Origin: Pseudomonas peli
GTDB lineage: Bacteria > Pseudomonadota > Gammaproteobacteria > Pseudomonadales > Pseudomonadaceae
DNA: 64,000 nt
NCBI RefSeq assembly: GCF_900099645.1
Contig: NZ_FMTL01000001.1
Location: 1,758,138 to 1,822,137 of the forward strand
Direction: 5' to 3'
The notes beneath the pieces were generated by a model, which ran no database searches, was not told the DNA's origin, and saw only the letters and a list, made by a program, of their open reading frames with translations. The first letter of the stretch is position 1. Each line of letters opens with the position of its first letter. Both the position numbers and the translations under genes were made by a program. Of this stretch, positions 45,218 through 54,240 are shown piece by piece.

Positions 45218-45937
45218 CTACAACTGCAGCGCCTCGGTCAGCGCTTCGAGGCTAACAAACTCGCGGTCCACACTCGGCAAGAGCGGCCGGCGCAGCAGCA
45301 ATACCGGCAAACCCAATTCCCGCGCCACCTGCAACTTCGGCTCGGTGGACTGGCTGCCGCTGTTTTTGCTGATCAGCACATCGGTGCCCAGGCGGGCGAA
45401 TAGCGCGCGCTCCTCGTCCAGCGCGAACGGCCCGCGCGCACCGATAATCTCCGCACGCAGTACGCCTTGCTGGGCCGTTAGGCAGCGCACGGTCCAGTGC
45501 TGGTGCGGGGGAATCTCGTGCAGATGTTCCAACGGTTCGCGGCCCAGGGTAAACAGCGGGCGCTGGAAGCCCTGCAGCGCAGCAACCAGCTCGGCCCAAT
45601 CGTCCACTTCACGCCAGTCATCGCCCTCTCCGGCTTGCCAGCCGGGACGACGCAGCGCCCAGCAGGCAATCCCGCTCAACTCGGCGGCGCGGGCGGCATT
45701 GGCGCTGATCTGTGCGGCATAGGGGTGGGTCAGATCCAACAGCAGTTCGATGCACTGCTCGCGGATAAACTCCGCCAATCCTTCGGCCCCGCCAAAGCCG
45801 CCAACGCGCACCTGGCAGGGCAAGTCATCAGGTACCCGGCCCAGCCCGGCCAGGCTATAGATCGCTTCAGTACTCAGGCGACGCGCCAGACGCAGCGCCT
45901 CGGTGGTGCCGCCCAACAGCAGAATGCGCGGGCTCAC
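45218..45937 (-). CDS. cobK: Precorrin-6A reductase CobK
   Basis: Protein of 239 residues from GTG 45937, overlapping the cobL stop (GTGA). The family start is [18 protein letters not shown], with [31 protein letters not shown] and [35 protein letters not shown]-dependent reduction of precorrin-6A to 6B in the aerobic pathway; the next enzyme is CobL, encoded just upstream. Confidence 0.92.
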   Translation of the reverse strand: MSPRILLLGGTTEALRLARRLSTEAIYSLAGLGRVPDDLPCQVRVGGFGGAEGLAEFIREQCIELLLDLTHPYAAQISANAARAAELSGIACWALRRPGWQAGEGDDWREVDDWAELVAALQGFQRPLFTLGREPLEHLHEIPPHQHWTVRCLTAQQGVLRAEIIGARGPFALDEERALFARLGTDVLISKNSGSQSTEPKLQVARELGLPVLLLRRPLLPSVDREFVSLEALTEALQL

Positions 45938-47136
45938 GGCTTGCGCACCTCCAGCAGGGTGATCGGCAAGGCGCTGCGCCAGGTGTCGAAACCGCCCAGC
46001 GGCTGCGCCTGGGCCACGCAGATACGGGTCAGCTCGCCACCCACCTGTTCGCGCCAGGCCACCAGCGCCGCTTCGCTTTGCAGGGTCACGGCATTGGCCA
46101 CCAGACGACCGCCTGGTTTCAGACTGGCCCAGCACTGCTCCAGCACGCCGGGGATGGTCACCCCGCCGCCGATAAAGATCGCATCCGGCGCCGCCAATCC
46201 GGCCAAGGCTTCGGGCGCGCGGCCGGCGACCAGTTGCAGACCTGGCACGCCCAGGGCATCGCGGTTGTGCTGAATATGCGCCTGACGGCCGGCATCGGCC
46301 TCGATGGCCAGCGCACGGCAGCTGGGGTGCGCGCGCATCCACTCAATGCCGATGGAGCCGCAGCCGGCGCCGACATCCCAGAGCAGTTCACCGGGTTGCG
46401 GCGCGAGCCGCGCCAGGGTGATGGCGCGCACGTCGCGCTTGGTCAGCTGGCCATCGTGCTGATAGGCGTCATCCGGCAAACCCGGCGTCAGCGGCAGCAG
46501 ACGTGCATCGGCGCCCGCCACGCAGTCGATGGCCAGCAGATTGAGATCGGCAGCGCGCGGCACGGCCCAGTCGCTGGCCAGACCATCGATGCGCCGTTCC
46601 TGATCGCCGCCCAAATGTTCCAAAACGGTCAAACGGCTGGGACCAAAACCGCGTTCACGCAGCAGCTCGGCCACCGCCGCCGGACTGTCACCGTCATTAC
46701 TCAACAGCAGCAGCCGCGCGCCGGGGAAAATCTGCGCCTGAAGCGCCGCCAACGGCCGCGCCACCAGCGACAGCACCGTCACGTCCTGCAGTGGCCAACC
46801 CAGGCGAGCAGCAGCCAGTGAGACGGATGAGGGCGCAGAGAACACCCGCAATTCATCCGCCGGCAGCTGACGCGCCAGGCTCGCGCCCACGCCATAGAAC
46901 AGCGGGTCGCCGCTGGCCAGCACGCACACCGGCATCCCGCGCCGCGCCATTACCGGCTCCAGGCTAAAGGGGCTCGGCCAGCGTTCGTGCTGCCCTGGCA
47001 GATTGCTGGGCAACAGCGCCAGCTGCCGTGGGCTGCCAACAATCCACTGCGCCTCGCCCAGCGCCCGACGCGCCGCCTCACCCAGGCCGGCGTAACCGTC
47101 TTCACCAATGCCCACCAGGGTTAACCAGGCTGTCAT
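45934..47136 (-). CDS. cobL: Precorrin-6B C5,C15-methyltransferase (decarboxylating) CobL
   Basis: Protein of 400 residues fusing a CbiE-type tetrapyrrole methylase (1-205: [35 protein letters not shown]) to a CbiT-type class I SAM methyltransferase (210-400: [22 protein letters not shown]). ATG 47136 is preferred over an upstream in-frame start because GAGGAGTGGGT lies before it. It methylates C5 and C15 and decarboxylates the ring C acetate. Divergent from the riboswitch-cobG unit. Confidence 0.92.
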   Translation of the reverse strand: MTAWLTLVGIGEDGYAGLGEAARRALGEAQWIVGSPRQLALLPSNLPGQHERWPSPFSLEPVMARRGMPVCVLASGDPLFYGVGASLARQLPADELRVFSAPSSVSLAAARLGWPLQDVTVLSLVARPLAALQAQIFPGARLLLLSNDGDSPAAVAELLRERGFGPSRLTVLEHLGGDQERRIDGLASDWAVPRAADLNLLAIDCVAGADARLLPLTPGLPDDAYQHDGQLTKRDVRAITLARLAPQPGELLWDVGAGCGSIGIEWMRAHPSCRALAIEADAGRQAHIQHNRDALGVPGLQLVAGRAPEALAGLAAPDAIFIGGGVTIPGVLEQCWASLKPGGRLVANAVTLQSEAALVAWREQVGGELTRICVAQAQPLGGFDTWRSALPITLLEVRKP

Positions 47137-47206
47137 ACCCACTCCTCTGCCCCCGCCCGACAAGCTAGGGTGTCAGCGCATCAAACAAAGCGGGCATAAT
47201 ACAGCC

Positions 47207-47386
47207 TTCGTCGGTGCCCACCGCCATGGTGCGAGGGGCCTAAGAGGGAATCCGGAGCGATCTGCTGATCGTGACCGAGCTGCCCCCGCAACTGTAAACA
47301 GCGAGTCTGCCGCCACTGCGCCACTGGGAAACTGGGAAGGCCGCGCCAGATGATGACCTGTCAGCCAGGAGACCTGCCGACGACGC
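47207..47386 (+). ncRNA. Cobalamin riboswitch upstream of cobG
   Basis: Aptamer core on the plus strand: TCGGTGCCC at the 5' side, GAGGGAATCCGG, GCTGCCCCCGCAACTGTAA, and the B12 box AGCCAGGAGACCTGCCGAC at 47363-47381. A CATAAT -10-like box (47195-47200) lies just before it. Predicted to switch off cobG-cobH-cobI-cobJ when cobalamin is sufficient. A fold-back element has inserted between it and cobG. Confidence 0.93.
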
Positions 47387-47474
47387 TAGTCGCGAGTGCC
47401 AACATCGGGCGGGGTGTACCGATGCCATGAAATCCCCTGTGGGCGGGTTTCGCTGGTTCGGTCGCCGCGTCGTA

Positions 47475-47614
47475 GAACCTGTTTTCGATCTAGCGAGCTA
47501 GAGCCCTACAAGGCAAAAACAGGCGAGGAAGCGGAGTGTACGAGCTGTACATGAGCATTCCGAGCCTGGTTTTAACGCAGTAGGGCCGACGCGCAGCAGA
47601 TCGTAGACAGGTTC
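47475..47614. mobile_element. 140-bp fold-back (MITE-like) element between riboswitch and cobG
   Basis: Terminal inverted repeats GAACCTGTTTTCGATCT (47475-47491) and its partner AGATCGTAGACAGGTTC (47598-47614) match at 15 of 17 positions. The interior is itself palindromic: CCCTACAAGGC...AACAGGC on the left mirrors GCCTGGTTTT...GTAGGG on the right, around a TGTAC-GAGC-TGTACA-like centre. No coding capacity. I recall similar repeats scattered in pseudomonad genomes. Its right end lies 10 bp before the chosen cobG start. Confidence 0.7.
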
Positions 47615-47624
47615 GTTGTTACTG

Positions 47625-48989
47625 GTGAACTTGTTGCGCGACCGTCTAACCTCCGCCGATCTGCCTGCCCCACGCCCCGAAAAACCGGGATCGGCGTGCC
47701 CCGGCCTGCTGCGTATCGTTCCGGCGCTGGACGGCGGCATCTGCCGGGTCAAGCTGGCCGGCGGCGTACTCAGCAGCCAACAGGCACGCGCCATCGCCGA
47801 GGCGGCCGAGCGCTGCGCCAGCGGTATGCTGGAGCTGACCAACCGCAGCAATCTGCAGATTCGTGGCGTATTGCCCGGCCAACAGGCCGAGCTGATCGAG
47901 CGCCTGCTGGCTGCCGGCCTTGGCCCGAGCAACCCGGCCGCCGACGATGTGCGCAACCTGCTGCTCAGCCCCGCCGCCGGCCTCGACCCGCAGGCCTTGC
48001 TCGACACCCGCCCACTGGCCGCCGCGCTGCTCGACCTGCTGCAAACCACCCCGGCGCTGCATGGGCTGTCGGCCAAGTTCGCCGTGCAGCTGGACGGCGG
48101 CGAAGCCCTGGCGATGCTCGAACACCCCCACGATATCTGGCTCAGCGCCCTGCCCGGCTCGCCAGCCAGACTGACGTTTGGCCTGGCTGGCTGCCCGACT
48201 GACACGCCGCTGGGCGTGGTCGACGTTGAGCAAGCCGTGCCGCTGGTGGAACAGCTACTCAGGCTGTTCCTCGATCTGGCTGGCAGCGAACACAGCCGTA
48301 TGCGCCAGCTGCTGAGCGTGATTCCCGCCAGCCAGCTGCTGCAACAGCTGCAAACGCGCCTGCCCTTTGCCGTGCAGGCGCCACCGACCGATTGGCAACA
48401 CAAACCAGTCAGCCCACGCGCGCCGATGGGCATTTATCCACAGCAGCAAAACGCCCTTTGCATGGTTGCCGCCGCTTCACGTCTGGGCCGAATCGACGCC
48501 GCACAACTCAACGCCCTGGCCGATCTGGCTGAGCACTACGGCGATGCCAGCCTGCGCCTGACGCCCTGGCAGGGTCTGCTGCTGCCGAATATCCCTGAGC
48601 ACTCGGCAGACAACCTGCTGCATAAACTGGCCGTACTGGACCTGCTGATAGATGCGCAGGAACCACTTAGCAATCTGATCGCCTGCACCGGCTCAGCCGC
48701 CTGCGCCAAGGGCCTGGCCGACAGCAAAGCCGACGCCTTGCTGCTCGCCAAGCGCCTGCGCGCCAGCACAGCGCGGCCGCAGGTGCATCTCAGCGCCTGC
48801 CCACGCTCCTGCGCCGCCGCGCATACCGCGCCCTTTACCCTGCTGGCCAGCAGCGCCGGGCATTACCAGCTTTATCAACGCATGCCAGAGGCAGCCGGTT
48901 TCGGTCAACTGCAGGCCAGCGCCATGACTATCGACGAGGCCGGTGACTGGTTCGCCGCCCACTGCGCAACAGGAAACAGCAATGCTTGA
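47625..48989 (+). CDS. cobG: Precorrin-3B synthase CobG
   Basis: Protein of about 454 residues of the nitrite/sulfite reductase-like CobG family: two ferredoxin-like halves and a 4Fe-4S/siroheme-type Cys set in ACTGSAACAKGLADSK and SACPRSCAAAH. The conserved body opens at GSACPGLLRIVPALDGGICRVKL. The start is uncertain: GTG 47625 is used here, TTG 47616 is possible, and neither has a good Shine-Dalgarno because the fold-back element ends just upstream. Oxygen-dependent step, placing the pathway in the aerobic class. Overlaps cobH by 8 bp. Confidence 0.9.
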   Translation: MNLLRDRLTSADLPAPRPEKPGSACPGLLRIVPALDGGICRVKLAGGVLSSQQARAIAEAAERCASGMLELTNRSNLQIRGVLPGQQAELIERLLAAGLGPSNPAADDVRNLLLSPAAGLDPQALLDTRPLAAALLDLLQTTPALHGLSAKFAVQLDGGEALAMLEHPHDIWLSALPGSPARLTFGLAGCPTDTPLGVVDVEQAVPLVEQLLRLFLDLAGSEHSRMRQLLSVIPASQLLQQLQTRLPFAVQAPPTDWQHKPVSPRAPMGIYPQQQNALCMVAAASRLGRIDAAQLNALADLAEHYGDASLRLTPWQGLLLPNIPEHSADNLLHKLAVLDLLIDAQEPLSNLIACTGSAACAKGLADSKADALLLAKRLRASTARPQVHLSACPRSCAAAHTAPFTLLASSAGHYQLYQRMPEAAGFGQLQASAMTIDEAGDWFAAHCATGNSNA

Positions 48990-49608
48990 GTACATCCGCG
49001 ACGGCCAGGAAATCTACCGCCAGTCCTTCGCCACCATCCGCGCCGAGGCTGACCTGTCGGCGATTCCGGCCGATCTGGAAAAGCTCGCCGTGCGGGTTAT
49101 CCACGCCTGCGGCATGGTCGATGTGGTGCAGGACCTGCGCTTCTCCCCTGGCGCCGGCGCTGCCGGCCGCGCCGCATTGGCCAAGGGCGCAGCGATTCTC
49201 TGCGATGCGCGGATGGTCGCCGAAGGCATCACCCGCCCGCGCCTGGCCGCCAACAACCCGGTGATCTGCACCCTGCATAACGACGGCGTGATTGAGCAGG
49301 CCCGCGCACTGGGCAATACCCGTTCGGCAGTCGCATTGGAACATTGGCGCGAGCACCTGGAAGGCAGCGTGGTGGTGATCGGCAACGCCCCCACCGCGCT
49401 GTTTTACCTGCTGGAAATGCTCGACGCCGGCGCACCGAAACCGGCGCTGATTATCGGCATGCCGGTGGGCTTTATCGGCGCGGCGGAATCCAAGGACGCC
49501 CTCGCCGCCGACAGCCGTGGCGTGCCCTATGTGATCGTGCGCGGCCGCCGTGGCGGTAGCGCTATGGCGGTGGCAGCGGTCAACGCCCTGGCCACGGAGG
49601 TGGAGTGA
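48982..49608 (+). CDS. cobH: Precorrin-8X methylmutase CobH
   Basis: Protein of 208 residues with the catalytic His in [37 protein letters not shown], and [17 protein letters not shown]. Converts precorrin-8X to hydrogenobyrinate. ATG 48982 has AGGA upstream and lies inside the end of cobG, indicating coupling. Confidence 0.94.
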   Translation: MLEYIRDGQEIYRQSFATIRAEADLSAIPADLEKLAVRVIHACGMVDVVQDLRFSPGAGAAGRAALAKGAAILCDARMVAEGITRPRLAANNPVICTLHNDGVIEQARALGNTRSAVALEHWREHLEGSVVVIGNAPTALFYLLEMLDAGAPKPALIIGMPVGFIGAAESKDALAADSRGVPYVIVRGRRGGSAMAVAAVNALATEVE

Positions 49609-50357
49609 TGACTGTGCAAAAAGGCCGCCTCCTCGGCATCGGCGTCGGCCCCGGCGACCCGGAGCTGATCACCCTCAAAGCCCTGCGTTTGCTGCAGTCG
49701 GCAGCGGTGGTCGGCTACTTTGTGGCCAAGGCTAAAGCCAACAAAGGCCATGGCGGCAACGCCTTCGGCATTATCGAACAGCACCTGACGGACGCCCAGC
49801 AGCGCCTGCCGCTGGTGTACCCGGTGACCACGGAAAAACTCGCCGCGCCGCTCAGCTATGAAGATGTGATCAGCGATTTCTACGACACCTGCGCGGTGCA
49901 GATCGCCGCCCAGCTCGACGCCGGCCACGACGTGGCAGTGATCTGTGAAGGCGACCCGTTCTTCTACGGCTCCTACATGTACCTGCACGACCGTTTGGCC
50001 GGCCAGTACGACGTAGAAGTGGTGCCCGGCGTGTGCTCCATGCTCGGCTGCGCCTCGGTGCTCGGCACCCCGCTGGTGTACCGCAACCAATCGCTAAGCG
50101 TGCTCTCCGGCGTGCTCCCCGAAGACGAACTCAAGCAGCGCCTGCACAGCGCCGAAGCCGCCGTGATCATGAAACTCGGGCGCAACTTCGAGAAAGTCCG
50201 CCGCGTGCTGCAGGAGCTGGGCATCGACCAGCGTGCCCACTACGTCGAACGCGCGACCATGGGCAACCAACGCATCGTGCCGCTGGATGAGGTGGAACCG
50301 ATGTCCTCGCCGTACTTCTCGATGATCGTCATCCCCGGCGAGAAATGGCGCGGTTGA
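49608..50357 (+). CDS. cobI: Precorrin-2 C20-methyltransferase CobI
   Basis: Protein of 249 residues of the tetrapyrrole methylase fold: [62 protein letters not shown] and [17 protein letters not shown]-dependent methylation of precorrin-2 at C20. ATG 49608 shares bases with the cobH stop; GGAGGTGG lies upstream. Confidence 0.93.
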   Translation: MTVQKGRLLGIGVGPGDPELITLKALRLLQSAAVVGYFVAKAKANKGHGGNAFGIIEQHLTDAQQRLPLVYPVTTEKLAAPLSYEDVISDFYDTCAVQIAAQLDAGHDVAVICEGDPFFYGSYMYLHDRLAGQYDVEVVPGVCSMLGCASVLGTPLVYRNQSLSVLSGVLPEDELKQRLHSAEAAVIMKLGRNFEKVRRVLQELGIDQRAHYVERATMGNQRIVPLDEVEPMSSPYFSMIVIPGEKWRG

Positions 50358-50393
50358 TCCGCCCACCGCGCCCCGCCCACTATGGAACACCTT

Positions 50394-52055
50394 ATGACCG
50401 CCGCTCCCGCCATCATCATCCTCGGCCCCTCCGCCCTGCCCTGCGCGCGCCGCATTCAGGCGCTGTATCCACAGGCCAAAATCCACGGACTGGGCAGCCG
50501 AGTGACGGGCGTTGAGCGCAGCTATGAGGACTTCGGCGATAACCTGCGCACGCTCTACCGCGCCGGTACGCCGCTGATCGCCCTGTGCGCCGCCGGTATC
50601 GTGATTCGCAGCCTGGCCGCCGTGCTCGGCGAGAAAGACAGCGAACCTCCAGTGCTGGCCGTGGCCGAAGATGGCAGCGCGGTGGTGCCGCTGCTTGGCG
50701 GCCTGGGCGGGGTCAACCGCATGGCGCGCGAGCTTGCCGCGCACCTTGAGGTCAGCGCGGCGATCACCACCAGCGGCGAACTGCGTTTCGGCACCTGCCT
50801 GCTGGAGCCACCAGTAGGCTATGTGCTGGCCGATCTGGAACAGGGCAAAGGCTTTGTCAGCGACCTGCTCGGCGGCCAGGCCGTGCGTATCGAAGGCGAC
50901 GCGCCCTGGCTGGCTCAGGCCAAACTGCCGGTGGATAAACAGGCCAACCGGGTTATCCACATTAGCCCGCACAGCCGCGCGGCCAATGCCGATGAACTGC
51001 TGATCCACCCGCAGCAAGTAGCCGTGTGGGTCGAACAGGCCAACGCCGATTTGCTTAGCGAGCTGCAGCAGGCGCTGCAAACCAGCAACCTGGCCGCACA
51101 AAGCCTGGCCTGCCTGCTGGCCGCGCCAGAGCTGATGGCCAACGCCGACCTGCACCACGCCGCTGCACAACTCAAACTGCCGCTGCGCTTTATCGACGAC
51201 GCCCAGCAGCTGCCACCGCTGCATAGCCAGCACGCCAACCTGCGCCTGCTGCTAGCCGCTGCGCCGATCGATGCCAACCAGCTCGGCCGCCCCCGTGGTC
51301 GCCTGACGGTGATCGGCCTCGGCCCCGGTGCCGCCGAATTTATGGTGCCCGCCGCGCGCCAGGCTTTGGATGAAGCTCAGGATCTGCTCGGCTACGAAAC
51401 CTATATCAAGATGGCCGGCCCACTGCGCCCGGAGCAGGTGCGTCACTGCACCGATAACCGTGAAGAAATGCAGCGCGCCCGCCATGCCTTTGCACTGGCC
51501 GCCAGCGGTCGGCGCGTGGTGGTGGTGTCGTCCGGCGACCCCGGCGTGTTCGCCATGGCCGCCGCCGTGCTGGAAGCCCTGCATGAATCCACCGACGCCG
51601 AATGGCAGCGGGTCGACTTGCAGGTATTCCCCGGCGTTTCCGCTGCGCTGGCCACCGCCGCCAAAGCCGGCGCGCCGCTGGGCCATGACTTCTGCCTGAT
51701 ATCCCTGTCGGACAACCTCAAGCCCTGGGCCATTATCGAAAAACGCCTGGCCCACGCCGCCGCTGCCGACCTGGTGATGGCCTTCTACAACCCCATTTCC
51801 AAAGCCCGCCCCTGGCAGCTCGGTAGCGCGCTGGATATCGTCCGCCAGCAACGCACACCAGACACCCTGGTGGTCCTCGGCCGTGATATCGGCCGCCCCG
51901 GCGAAACCCTGCGCACCCTAACCTTGGGCGAACTCACCCCAGAAATGGTCGATATGCGCACCCTGGTAATCATCGGCTCCAGCCAAACCTGCCGCTTCCC
52001 GCGCGCCGAAGGTGGGGAGTGGGTGTATACGCCGAGAAGTTATCCACAGGAGTGA
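50394..52055 (+). CDS. cobJ: Fused CbiG-like / precorrin-3B C17-methyltransferase CobJ
   Basis: Protein of 553 residues. Residues 1-290 are a CbiG-type region: IIILGPSALPCARRIQALYP, LIALCAAGIVIRSLAAVLGEK, and VVPLLGGLGGVNRMARELA. Residues 300-553 are a CobJ/CbiH tetrapyrrole methylase: LTVIGLGPGAAEFMVPAARQAL, VVSSGDPGVFAMAAAVLEAL, and MAFYNPISKARPWQLG. It methylates C17 with ring contraction. An in-frame ATG at 50382 is possible but has no Shine-Dalgarno; GGA lies 8 nt before 50394. The same fusion is known from P. aeruginosa. Confidence 0.92.
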   Translation: MTAAPAIIILGPSALPCARRIQALYPQAKIHGLGSRVTGVERSYEDFGDNLRTLYRAGTPLIALCAAGIVIRSLAAVLGEKDSEPPVLAVAEDGSAVVPLLGGLGGVNRMARELAAHLEVSAAITTSGELRFGTCLLEPPVGYVLADLEQGKGFVSDLLGGQAVRIEGDAPWLAQAKLPVDKQANRVIHISPHSRAANADELLIHPQQVAVWVEQANADLLSELQQALQTSNLAAQSLACLLAAPELMANADLHHAAAQLKLPLRFIDDAQQLPPLHSQHANLRLLLAAAPIDANQLGRPRGRLTVIGLGPGAAEFMVPAARQALDEAQDLLGYETYIKMAGPLRPEQVRHCTDNREEMQRARHAFALAASGRRVVVVSSGDPGVFAMAAAVLEALHESTDAEWQRVDLQVFPGVSAALATAAKAGAPLGHDFCLISLSDNLKPWAIIEKRLAHAAAADLVMAFYNPISKARPWQLGSALDIVRQQRTPDTLVVLGRDIGRPGETLRTLTLGELTPEMVDMRTLVIIGSSQTCRFPRAEGGEWVYTPRSYPQE

Positions 52056-52207
52056 AACTCCGGGTGCGCCCATGGGTGCCAAACGCTTAAACAGATGCCC
52101 TTAACTGACATCGCAAACAATGATGGCTATCTGACATAATCGCGCCGCCAAGGCCTATAGCCCTGGTTGTCTAAAGCTATTCACTCTGAACCTGAAAAGG
52201 ATTTCCC

Positions 52208-52651
52208 ATGCAAAACCGCTTCAAGCTGTTTATCGCCGCACTCGGCATTGCCGTTCTTTCCGGTTGCGCTTCCGTGCCGATGGACACCCCTTCGGCAGAC
52301 GCCGCACTGAAGTCCTTCCCCGCACCGCCTGCTGATCAAGCCGGGCTGTATATCTATCGCGACAGCTTTGCCGGCCAAGGGCTGAAGAAGACCGTTAAGG
52401 TCGATGGAGAAGTAATCGGCGAAACAGCCAACCGCACTTACTTCTACCGCCTCGTCACCCCCGGTAACCGCGTTATCGCTACCGAGTCCGAGTTCAGCGA
52501 CAACACCATCAACCTGATGGCCGTCGCCGGACAGAACCACTATGTGCGTCAGTCCATCAAGATGGGCGTATTCGTGGGTGGCGCCAAGCTGGAAGTGATC
52601 CCGGAAGCAACCGCCCAAGCGCACCTGCAGAAGTGTGAGCTAGCGAAGTAA
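52208..52651 (+). CDS. DUF2846 lipoprotein
   Basis: Protein of 147 residues with a lipobox signal (LFIAALGIAVLSGC, lipidated Cys at about 19). The mature domain is the DUF2846 type: GLYIYRDSFAGQGLKKTVKVDGEVIGETANRTYFYRLVTPG. No acidic +2 residue after the Cys (Ala), so outer-membrane sorting is expected. Own promoter likely (TGACATAAT at about 52132). It breaks the run of cob genes; no evident link to B12. Confidence 0.8.
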   Translation: MQNRFKLFIAALGIAVLSGCASVPMDTPSADAALKSFPAPPADQAGLYIYRDSFAGQGLKKTVKVDGEVIGETANRTYFYRLVTPGNRVIATESEFSDNTINLMAVAGQNHYVRQSIKMGVFVGGAKLEVIPEATAQAHLQKCELAK

Positions 52652-52720
52652 CCGCTGCTGCCCAGTGCCTGGAGACCCGCATGGTGAGTGCAGCTCATCA
52701 ACCATACAGGTCACTCGCCT

Positions 52721-52768
52721 GGGCATTTAACAGTGGGCAAGCCTTGGCGTGCCCAGCGTTAAATGCCC
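52721..52768. terminator. Long bidirectional hairpin between the lipoprotein and cobF
   Basis: GGGCATTTAAC (52721-52731) pairs with GTTAAATGCCC (52758-52768), 11 bp perfect, and nested GTGGGCA/TGCCCA pairs extend the stem inward. Located between convergent genes, with no T-run. Confidence 0.6.
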
Positions 52769-52777
52769 CAAACATCC

Positions 52778-53542
52778 TTAGCGCTCATCCCTGCGCAGCA
52801 GGTAGCTATCCATAATCCAGCCATGCTGCTCGCGCAGTTCGGCGCGGCGGGTGCGGATGGTGTCGGCGACCTCACTTAGCGGGCCGGCGATCAGCACTTC
52901 ATCCGGGGTGCCGATATAGGCGCCCCAGTAGATCTGCATGGCCTGATCGACAAAGCGTTGGTAGGTGTCCTGGGCGTCGAGCATCACCAGCACGCTGTCC
53001 AAGCCATCGGGAAAGCCGGCTTCGGCCAGGCGCCGCGCCGGGGTGATCTGGAAGGCCTGGCCGATGCTGTTAAAGCAGACCTTATGCTTGGCCGCCAGGG
53101 CTTGCAGGCTGGTGATGCCGGGGATCACTTCGTACTCAATCTGCTCGCTGCTGTTGCTGACTATCTGTTCGACGATGCGCAGGGTGCTGTCGTACAGCGC
53201 CGGGTCGCCCCAGACCAGAAAGGCGCCGGTTTCGCCATCGCGCATCTGCTCGCGAATCATGCCTTCGAACACCTGCTGTTTGTCCTGATTCAGGTCGACC
53301 ACGCTGCCGCGATAGTCCGGCACATCGCGCACCCGCTCCGGGCAATCGGCGCTGGCAAAACGGTAGTCGCGGCCCTGGATAAAGCGCTCGCAGATGGTCT
53401 TGCGCAGGCCGATCAGGCTGTCCTTTGTGCTGCCTTTGTCCATCAAAAAGAACACGTCCGTGCGGTTCAGCGCGTTGATCGCCTGCACAGTCAGGTAGTC
53501 CGGGTCGCCGGCACCGATGCCGATTATCAACAGGGTTTTCAT
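52778..53542 (-). CDS. cobF: Precorrin-6A synthase (deacetylating) CobF
   Basis: Protein of 254 residues of the tetrapyrrole methylase fold, CobF type: LLIIGIGAGDPDYLTVQAINALNRTDVFFLMDKG, FLVWGDPALYDSTLRIVEQIV, and YEVIPGITSLQALAAKHK. It methylates C1 and removes the acetyl unit from precorrin-5 in the aerobic route. The ATG overlaps the VWA-frame stop of chlD (ATGA) and has GGAGAG upstream. Confidence 0.93.
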   Translation of the reverse strand: MKTLLIIGIGAGDPDYLTVQAINALNRTDVFFLMDKGSTKDSLIGLRKTICERFIQGRDYRFASADCPERVRDVPDYRGSVVDLNQDKQQVFEGMIREQMRDGETGAFLVWGDPALYDSTLRIVEQIVSNSSEQIEYEVIPGITSLQALAAKHKVCFNSIGQAFQITPARRLAEAGFPDGLDSVLVMLDAQDTYQRFVDQAMQIYWGAYIGTPDEVLIAGPLSEVADTIRTRRAELREQHGWIMDSYLLRRDER

Positions 53543-54234
53543 AAAGCGCTCTCCAGGCTGCCGGCTAACAGCGGCAGCGAATCGATATGTCGGTAGTCGG
53601 CACCCAGCTCAGTGGCCAATTGGCGCGCGCGGCCGAGGCGGATCGGTGCACTTTCGATATCCACCAGCAGCGCCGGGCAGGCGCTCGGGGCTAACGCCGG
53701 CCAATCGCGCAAGCGGCCATCGGTGATGATCAACAAACGCTGACGCTCGGCCGGGTGCAACCGCTGACGCCGCGCCTGCCAGTCGGCGCCCTGCTGCAAC
53801 GCATCAAATAGCGGCGTGCCGCCGCCCGCGCCCAACTCGGCCAACCACTGCTGCAAGGCCTGGGAGGCTTTCTGCCCCTGCCAAAGCCATTGCGCCTGGC
53901 GGCCGGTGGCGTGCAGCACGGCCAGGCGCGCACGTTGCCGGCGGGCCTGCTCGAACACTTCACTAAGCAGACCTTTGGCCTTGCTCAGTGCACCATGGCG
54001 GCGAGTCGAGGCCGAGGCGTCGACAATCACCAACCACAGCTCCGCAGGCTTGCTGCTGCGCGGTTGCAACACGAGATCCTGTCGAGTACGCGGACGGCCT
54101 TTAAGCAGGCTCGCCGGCCAGTCGATACGACCCGTTACACCACTGCGACTGGCACCGTTGCGACCATTGCCGAGTGTGCCGGGAGCGGCCCGGGCATCCG
54201 CGCCTGGGGCTGTGCGCGGGCGGATGCCTAGGGC
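53539..54234 (-). CDS. chlD: VWA-domain part of chlD, read after a -1 frameshift
   Basis: This frame is open from just after a TGA upstream of the slippery site to 53539, but has no ATG, GTG or TTG before GTG 54072. Its first part still reads as family sequence (ALGIRPRTAPGADARAAPG... GRIDWPASLLKGRPRTRQDL), so it must be entered by frameshift from the AAA+ frame. After the shift 231 residues follow, with a MIDAS-type VWA motif VDASAST and GTPLFDAL. With the 336 upstream codons the product is 567 residues: a ChlD/BchD-like medium chelatase subunit for CobN. GTG 54072, with weak AGGA, is the alternative start. Overlaps cobF by 4 bp. Confidence 0.85.
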   Translation of the reverse strand, partial: ALGIRPRTAPGADARAAPGTLGNGRNGASRSGVTGRIDWPASLLKGRPRTRQDLVLQPRSSKPAELWLVIVDASASTRRHGALSKAKGLLSEVFEQARRQRARLAVLHATGRQAQWLWQGQKASQALQQWLAELGAGGGTPLFDALQQGADWQARRQRLHPAERQRLLIITDGRLRDWPALAPSACPALLVDIESAPIRLGRARQLATELGADYRHIDSLPLLAGSLESAL

Positions 54235-54240
54235 TTTTTT
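54193..54240 (-). promoter_or_regulatory. Programmed -1 frameshift signal in chlD
   Basis: On the minus strand: slippery heptamer A_AAA_AAG (54240-54234) in the correct phase, then CCC and the in-frame stop TAG, and after a 5-nt spacer a stem-loop with perfect 9-bp arms GGCATCCGC (54228-54220) and GCGGATGCC (54201-54193). A -1 shift moves from the AAA+ frame exactly into the VWA frame. Same heptamer and spacing class as E. coli dnaX. Confidence 0.85.

Noticed and set aside
45218..46342. 374-codon frame that would extend CobK upstream
   Set aside because: The extra N-terminal part is the wrong frame of cobL. CobK starts at GTG 45937 by family alignment and GTGA overlap.
47498..48433. 311-codon minus-strand frame opposite cobG
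   Set aside because: Ser/Arg-rich shadow of cobG and of the fold-back element; no protein family features.
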